Shown here in pieces: positions 5,758-9,966 of a stretch of DNA of 9,966 bases. Each line of letters starts with the position of its first letter. Within the stretch, counting starts at the first letter, position 1. The notes beneath the pieces are model-generated. The model was given only the letters and a program-made list of their open reading frames with translations. It made no database searches and was not told where the DNA came from. The stretch is taken from NCBI GenBank assembly GCA_036732565.1, contig DAINCF010000258.1, positions 1 through 9,966 of the forward strand, given 5' to 3'. Position numbers and translations under genes: made by a program. The DNA comes from JAIVJN01 sp036732565 (GTDB taxonomy: Bacteria; Acidobacteriota; Vicinamibacteria; Vicinamibacterales; UBA2999).

Positions 5758-6506
5758 TATTGCTTCTGAAGATCCGCGACGAACTCTCTGATCCGGCGCG
5801 CATTTGTTCCGGCGTCGCTTCTGCCGACGCGCGAGACGGAGCGGAGGTCGACCCGGCTGCCGTCGTTCGTGGCCGCGATGCGGATGACGATGTCGTCTTT
5901 GAAGCCGAACCAGCGCGTGGTGTCCGTGGCTTCGATGCGTCCGGCGGAGGCATCCCCGGAGACGATCTCCCAGCCTCGCGTGCGGGCGAGCGCCAGCGCG
6001 CGCTCGAAGGCCTGTGCAGGCGGTACCGCCAGCGTCACCGGCGCGATGTCCGGGTAGCCCTGCTTCTGTTGTTCCAGCACGTCCGCTGTGATCTCCAGCG
6101 AGTTGGCTTTTGCGGCCTCTCGTACGGGCACGATCGCCGCAAACTGCGGCGGGGTCGTAGTGTCGGTGCTGATGTCGTGAATCCGCGGCACCTGGCCGGC
6201 CGTGCGTTGCCATTGCCACGGAATGCCCGCGGTGACGATGCCGAGCAGGAGCGCGAGGCCAGGCAGGACCACGCCGCGCCTGGCGACGAGCGCGACCAGG
6301 CCGAGCGCCGCACCGGCCATGCCCGCATAGGCCGCGTAGCGCATCATCGACAACAGGCCGACCTGCAGCCCCCACCATCCCATGCGATAGCCCGGACCCG
6401 AGAGCGCGAGCATCGCGAGGCTCGCGAACGAGCACAGCGCGGCCAGGAGCGCGAGCGACGAGGTGCGGGAGCCGTGAGACGTCTCGAACGTGGAGACTCT
6501 TTGCAT
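5757..6506 (-). CDS. DUF1499 domain membrane protein
   Basis: This protein of about 249 residues has three N-terminal membrane segments (about 17-36, 59-75 and 80-96), followed by a DUF1499 domain (about 105-247). Domain landmarks are VPRIHDISTD after the last helix, YPDIAPV, RIEATDTTRWFGFKDD and VDLRSVSRVGRSDAGTNARRIREF near the end. DUF1499 has no established function. The presence of membrane helices suggests the domain is anchored to the inner membrane. The start is uncertain. ATG 6506 has AGGA 11 nt upstream; ATG 6515 has the same AGGA only 2 nt away. The frame stays open to a TTG at 6560, inside a small palindrome, which I reject. It is divergent from the esterase gene and convergent with DUF5916, so it is probably a single-gene unit. 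Confidence 0.87.
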   Translation of the reverse strand: MQRVSTFETSHGSRTSSLALLAALCSFASLAMLALSGPGYRMGWWGLQVGLLSMMRYAAYAGMAGAALGLVALVARRGVVLPGLALLLGIVTAGIPWQWQRTAGQVPRIHDISTDTTTPPQFAAIVPVREAAKANSLEITADVLEQQKQGYPDIAPVTLAVPPAQAFERALALARTRGWEIVSGDASAGRIEATDTTRWFGFKDDIVIRIAATNDGSRVDLRSVSRVGRSDAGTNARRIREFVADLQKQ

Positions 6507-6547
6507 CTGGGGCATTTTCCTACGACACTCAGGACGTCTCGCCCGGC

Positions 6548-6570
6548 CGCCCTTCGACAAGCGCAGGGCG
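6548..6570. repeat. Short dispersed-type palindrome
   Basis: CGCCCT (6548-6553) and AGGGCG (6565-6570) pair around TCGACAAGCGC. It closely resembles the CCCTTCGACAAGCTCAGGG palindrome that I recall as dispersed in many environmental genomes. It lies in the divergent spacer between the DUF1499 and esterase genes and creates a spurious upstream extension of both reading frames. Confidence 0.5.
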
Positions 6571-6619
6571 CCGTGAGCCAGTCGATCGGCGGAGGCGGGG
6601 CCAAGCCAACACTGCGCCC

Positions 6620-6625
6620 TATAAT
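6620..6625 (+). promoter_or_regulatory. Consensus -10 box, probable leaderless promoter
   Basis: A perfect TATAAT ends 7 nt before the GTG at 6633, which puts the expected transcription start at or next to the start codon. The -35 position is GC-rich with no match. There is no Shine-Dalgarno. This box is the main reason for choosing GTG 6633 as the start of the esterase gene. Confidence 0.6.
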
Positions 6626-6632
6626 CGCAGAC

Positions 6633-7301
6633 GTGTCAACGATCCGGAGCATTGAAACGATCACGCATGGCCGCTATCTCGTCGATGTGCCCGCCGCCGC
6701 CGGTCCGCATCCGTTGCTGGTTGGCTTCCACGGTTACGGCGAGAACGCCGAACGGCACATGGGCGAACTGCGAGCCGTGGTTGGTCATCGCCGATGGCTG
6801 ATCGCGAGCGTGCAGGCGCTCGGCCGCTTCTACACGCGCGGCGACGCCGAGGTCGTTGCGTGCTGGATGACGCGGCAGGATCGCGAGCTGGCGATTGCCG
6901 ACAACCTTGCGTACGTAACGGCGGTCGTGGACGAGGTGCGGCGCGACTATCCGACCAGCGACACGCTGGTGGTCGCCGGGTTCTCGCAAGGGGCCGCCAT
7001 GGCCTATCGTGCAGCCGCGTTCGGCGGACAGAAGGTATCGGCCCTGATTGCCCTGGCGGGCGACCTCCCGCCGGATGTCGCGCCGCACGCCTACGCCTTG
7101 CCGCCGGTGCTGATCGGCCGTGGCGCGACCGACACCTGGTACACGGACGCGCGCGCTCGAGCCGATCGCGAGCGGCTGACCGCCGCGGGCGTCTCGGTCA
7201 CCGAACACGTCTTCGACGATGGCCATGTGTGGCATGCGTCATTCATCGAGCGCGCGGGCGCGTTTCTCGACGGCAACTCCTCGGCGGCGCCTTTCGTCTA
7301 A
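6633..7301 (+). CDS. Phospholipase/carboxylesterase-type alpha/beta hydrolase
   Basis: This is a 222-residue alpha/beta hydrolase of the phospholipase/carboxylesterase (acyl-protein thioesterase-like) group, of about normal length for that group. LLVGFHGYGENA (28-39) is the oxyanion-hole strand and loop. GFSQGAA (116-122) is the nucleophile elbow with Ser118, a typical GFSQG motif of this group. Asp167 in GRGATD and His198 in DDGHVWH complete a plausible triad. There is no signal peptide or membrane helix, so it is likely cytoplasmic. The physiological ester is unknown. The frame is open far upstream, but that stretch is antisense to the DUF1499 gene. GTG 6633 is supported by TATAAT 7 nt upstream, and it leaves only about 27 residues before the first core strand. 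A pair of hairpins downstream separates it from the permease gene. Confidence 0.9.
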   Translation: MSTIRSIETITHGRYLVDVPAAAGPHPLLVGFHGYGENAERHMGELRAVVGHRRWLIASVQALGRFYTRGDAEVVACWMTRQDRELAIADNLAYVTAVVDEVRRDYPTSDTLVVAGFSQGAAMAYRAAAFGGQKVSALIALAGDLPPDVAPHAYALPPVLIGRGATDTWYTDARARADRERLTAAGVSVTEHVFDDGHVWHASFIERAGAFLDGNSSAAPFV

Positions 7302-7317
7302 GAGTCCGCCCGAATTT

Positions 7318-7370
7318 CGTAGGGGCCGGCTTCAGCCGGCCCTCAGGTCCGCCTAAAGGCGGACCCCACG
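7318..7370. repeat. Double-hairpin intergenic element, possible terminator
   Basis: There are two perfect 8-bp stems in tandem. GGGCCGGC/GCCGGCCC has loop TTCA (7323-7342), and GGTCCGCC/GGCGGACC has loop TAAA (7346-7365). The flanking CGT (7318-7320) and ACG (7368-7370) can pair and close the unit into a three-way-junction shape. It lies 16 nt after the esterase stop and 19 nt before the permease start. Similar paired palindromes beginning GTAGGGGCC are, as I recall, common in acidobacterial genomes. Confidence 0.65.
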
Positions 7371-7389
7371 CCAGTCTTGAAGAGGCCTT

Positions 7390-9825
7390 ATGGCGACCAT
7401 CCTGCAGGATCTGCGTGACGGTTGGCGATCGCTGCGGCACGCGCCGGGTGTGACCCTGGCCGCGATTCTGTCGCTCGGCCTGGGCATCGGCGCCAACACG
7501 ACCGTCTTCTCCTGGGTCCAGGCGGTGTTGCTGCGGCCGATTCCGGGCGCGGTCGATCTCGATCGACTGTTGATTCTGGGCCTGCAGACCCGGGAGGGCC
7601 GCGACCGATCGTGGTCCTATCCCAACTATCGAGACCTGCGGGCGGCGGCGACGACGTTCGAGCCGATCGCGCAGGACGACCTCACGATGAGCATCACGAT
7701 CGACGGTCGCGCCGAGCGTGCGTTCGGAGGGATCGTGTCGGGCAACTACTTTTCGGCCTTGGGGATCGCGCCGGCTTTGGGACGCCTGCTGACGCCGGAG
7801 GATGACGCCACGCCTGGTGGGCACCCGGTGATCGTCTTGAGCCACGGCTACTGGCAGCGCCGCTTCAACGGCGACCCGTCGATCGTCGGCCGCGAGCTGA
7901 CGATCAACAACGTGCCGCTCACGGTGATCGGCGTGGCCCAGTCGGGCTTCATTGGATCGTTCCTCGGCCTCGGCACGGCCGCCTGGGTGCCGATGGCAAT
8001 GCAGGCGCGGATGATGGGCGGCGATCGCCTGGAGCAACGCGGCAATGGCTGGTTCATGACCTACGCGCGGCTGCGCCCGGGTCAGTCGCGCGCCCAGGCG
8101 CAGGCCGAAGCCGACACCGTCATGGCGAGGCTCGCGAACGAATACCCCGACTCGAACAATGGCGTGCGAGCCAGCCTGCTGCGTGCATGGGAGTCTCCAT
8201 TCGGTGCGCCGGCCGTGTTAGCGCCGATTCTGGCGGTGTTGTCCGTCGTGGCTGCGCTCGTGCTCGCGCTGGCGTGCGCCAACGTGACGAACCTGCTGCT
8301 GTCGCGGGCGGTTGGTCGTCGCCGCGACATGGCGATCCGATTGTCACTGGGCGCCAGCCGCGCCCGACTGCTGCGGCAACTGCTGACGGAATCGTTCCTC
8401 CTCGCCGTCTTGGCGGGCGGCACCGGGCTGGGCATCGCCTACTGGACCAGCGGGACGCTCATGGCGTTCGTGCCACCGGTCGATTTGCCGATCGACCTCG
8501 GTCTGCGCCTCGATGGGACGACTTTCGCGTTTGCGTCCGCGATCGCGCTTGCGACCGGTCTGATCTTCGGTCTGGCGCCGGCCCTGCAGGCCTCACGTCC
8601 CGACACGGCCCATGCGCTCAAGGAAGAAGCCGGCAGAAGCGCCAGCGGGGGCGCCACGGCGCGTCGCCTGCGGAGCGCGCTGGTGGTCGCCCAGGTCGCG
8701 ATGTGTCTCGTGCTGTTGGTAAGCGCGGCGTTGTTCGCGCGGTCGCTGAGCGCGACGCGATTCGTCGATCCCGGGTTCGACACGACGCGTCAAGTGATCG
8801 CGACCGTGGACCTCGGCGCCAACGGCTACACATCGGAGGCCGGTCGCCAGTTCCACGAGCAGGTGCTGCAACGCGCGGCCGCGTTGCCCGGAGTGGAATC
8901 GGTATCGCTGGCTCGGATCGTGCCCCTGGGATTTGGCGGCAGGAACTCGATGACGGTGTCGATCGACGGCTATACGCCGGGTCCGAACGAAGAGCTGAAC
9001 TTCAACTACAACAACGTCGCCGCTCACTATTTCGAGACCTTGCGAGCGCCGCTGGCGGCGGGTCGCGATTTTCAGCCTTCGGACGCACGCGGCGCCGAGC
9101 CTGTGCTCATCGTCAACGACACCATGGCGCGCCGCTACTGGCCGGCTGGGAACGCGTTGAACGGACGGGTGCGGTTCGCGAGCACATGGCATCGCGTGGT
9201 CGGCATCGCGCGTGACATCAAGCAGCAGCGGTTCAACGAGCCCCCGGCGCCGCACATGTACCTATCGATCGCGCAGTACTACACCGGCACGGCGACGATT
9301 CACGTGCGGACCGCGGGCGACGCCGGCGCCTCATTTGCGGCGGTGCGCGACGTCGTGCGCGCACTCGATCCGAACCTCCCGGTCTTCGACGCGCGCACGC
9401 TGACCGAGCACACCCAAGCGGCGGTCTTCCCGCAGCGCATGGGGGCCATCCTCCTGGGCGTCATGGGCGTCGTGGCGCTGTTGCTCGCCACCATCGGCTT
9501 GTACGGCGTGATCTCCTATGCGGTGGGGCAACGGCGGGCCGAGATGGGCATCCGCCTCGCGCTCGGCGCGACGCCTGGCGATCTGCAACGCATGGTCGTG
9601 AGGCAGGGGCTCCTGATGGCCGGCGCGGGCGTGGCAATGGGACTCATCGCCGCGTTCGCCGCGGCACCGCTGATTCGAACGATGCTGCCGGGCATCACAC
9701 CATCCGACCCGCTCACATTCATCGCGGTTCCGCTGGGCTTGACGCTCGTCGCGTTGGCCGCCGCCTGGATCCCCGCGCGGCGAGCAGCAGGAACGGATCC
9801 TGTTGTTGCGTTAAGGACGGAGTAG
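7390..9825 (+). CDS. ADOP-family permease (duplicated MacB-like/FtsX ABC permease)
   Basis: This is an 811-residue inner-membrane protein with the MacB-like periplasmic core plus FtsX permease module present twice. The first copy has a membrane helix at about 22-48, a periplasmic core at about 50-260, and FtsX helices at about 275-305, 333-360 and 378-399. The second copy has helices at about 430-452, a core at about 460-675, then 685-712, 740-765 and 776-797. The FtsX signature after the first helix occurs in both halves, as RRRDMAIRLSLGASRARLL (310-328) and QRRAEMGIRLALGATPGDL (714-732). This matches the acidobacterial duplicated orphan permease family, which usually lacks an adjacent ATPase; none is present here. 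ADOP genes often follow a PadR-type regulator, but here the upstream gene is an esterase. The start ATG 7390 has GAGG at 7382-7385, only 4 nt away. The substrate is unknown. Confidence 0.95.
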   Translation: MATILQDLRDGWRSLRHAPGVTLAAILSLGLGIGANTTVFSWVQAVLLRPIPGAVDLDRLLILGLQTREGRDRSWSYPNYRDLRAAATTFEPIAQDDLTMSITIDGRAERAFGGIVSGNYFSALGIAPALGRLLTPEDDATPGGHPVIVLSHGYWQRRFNGDPSIVGRELTINNVPLTVIGVAQSGFIGSFLGLGTAAWVPMAMQARMMGGDRLEQRGNGWFMTYARLRPGQSRAQAQAEADTVMARLANEYPDSNNGVRASLLRAWESPFGAPAVLAPILAVLSVVAALVLALACANVTNLLLSRAVGRRRDMAIRLSLGASRARLLRQLLTESFLLAVLAGGTGLGIAYWTSGTLMAFVPPVDLPIDLGLRLDGTTFAFASAIALATGLIFGLAPALQASRPDTAHALKEEAGRSASGGATARRLRSALVVAQVAMCLVLLVSAALFARSLSATRFVDPGFDTTRQVIATVDLGANGYTSEAGRQFHEQVLQRAAALPGVESVSLARIVPLGFGGRNSMTVSIDGYTPGPNEELNFNYNNVAAHYFETLRAPLAAGRDFQPSDARGAEPVLIVNDTMARRYWPAGNALNGRVRFASTWHRVVGIARDIKQQRFNEPPAPHMYLSIAQYYTGTATIHVRTAGDAGASFAAVRDVVRALDPNLPVFDARTLTEHTQAAVFPQRMGAILLGVMGVVALLLATIGLYGVISYAVGQRRAEMGIRLALGATPGDLQRMVVRQGLLMAGAGVAMGLIAAFAAAPLIRTMLPGITPSDPLTFIAVPLGLTLVALAAAWIPARRAAGTDPVVALRTE

Positions 9826-9834
9826 CGGAGGAAC

Positions 9835-9966
9835 AAGGTGCGCAGGGTGCCCAGGGTGCGCAGGGTGCCCAAGGTGCCCAAGGTGCTTGGGCCGGACACT
9901 CTTGTGCGTCTGGCACCTCAGGACACCCCGAGCACCTCGGGCACCCTGAGCACCTCGGGCACCCTG
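9835..9966. repeat. Inverted repeat built of 9-bp units (6 per arm visible), cut by the window edge
   Basis: The left arm has six copies of a 9-bp unit (AAGGTGCGC, AGGGTGCCC and variants), with the core GGTGC at 9837, 9846, 9855, 9864, 9873 and 9882, an exact 9-bp period. The right arm has the complementary core GCACC at 9913, 9932, 9941, 9950 and 9959, plus a variant (ACACC) at 9923, with one 10-bp interval. The loop is about 25 nt. It starts 9 nt after the permease stop codon. The right arm may continue beyond the window. Confidence 0.85.

Noticed and set aside
6507..6560. TTG 6560 as the start of the DUF1499 gene
   Set aside because: The extra codons are Arg-rich and derive partly from the 6548-6570 palindrome. 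ATG codons at 6515 and 6506 lie closer to the first membrane helix.
5709..6632. Upstream extension of the esterase reading frame
   Set aside because: It is antisense to the DUF1499 gene, runs through a palindrome, and lies before a consensus -10 box next to GTG 6633.
9719..9916. Minus-strand frame encoding a repetitive Ala-Pro-Trp/Cys protein
   Set aside because: The repetition is simply the 9-bp repeat read in a coding frame. There is no start signal or domain.
9835..9966. CRISPR array
   Set aside because: The repeats are 9 bp, contiguous and inverted, with no spacers of uniform size and no cas genes.

Overview
The window looks like chromosomal DNA of a high-GC soil or sediment Acidobacteriota, most plausibly a Vicinamibacteria-type lineage. 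The main support is an 811-residue permease with the internally duplicated MacB-like/FtsX architecture of the acidobacterial duplicated orphan permease (ADOP) family, a DUF5916 outer-membrane-type protein, and intergenic spaces filled with palindromic repeats. The lineage is inferred from these families, since there is no rRNA or tRNA here. I see no phage, plasmid, transposase, CRISPR or defence genes, so I read this as an ordinary housekeeping and accessory region.

Layout. (1) 1-447, minus: N-terminal third of an Amt-type ammonium transporter that runs off the left edge. (2) 448-718: divergent spacer with a candidate amt promoter, a strong hairpin in the amt leader, and an extended -10 box just before the next gene. 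(3) 719-1731, plus: a 175-residue protein I do not recognise, a long hairpin built of 8-bp units, then a thioredoxin-fold [2Fe-2S] ferredoxin. (4) 1724-2601, plus: an array of G-rich 7-bp units, then a TerC-family membrane protein. (5) 2598-3233, minus: a small alpha/beta hydrolase whose stop codon overlaps that of terC. (6) 3339-5618, plus: a secreted protein with a CBM9-like N-terminal domain and a DUF5916 barrel. (7) 5651-5757: a long hairpin between two convergent genes. (8) 5757-6506, minus: a DUF1499 membrane protein. (9) 6633-7301, plus: a phospholipase/carboxylesterase-type alpha/beta hydrolase. (10) 7318-7370: two adjacent short hairpins. (11) 7390-9825, plus: the ADOP permease. (12) 9835-9966: a second iterated-unit inverted repeat, with 9-bp units, cut by the right edge.

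The genes do not form one pathway. They are mostly single transcription units set head-to-head or tail-to-tail. Two themes cut across them. First, three plus-strand genes have a -10-like hexamer 7-8 nt before the start codon, and none has a strong Shine-Dalgarno sequence, which points to leaderless mRNAs. By contrast amt and terC have clear Shine-Dalgarno sequences. Second, most gene ends carry palindromes, and at two sites (1254-1357 and 9835-9966) both arms are tandem arrays of a short unit. The unit length and sequence differ between the two sites, but the visible unit number matches between the arms of each site. This repeat architecture is the most unusual thing in the window. No complete novel multi-gene system is evident.
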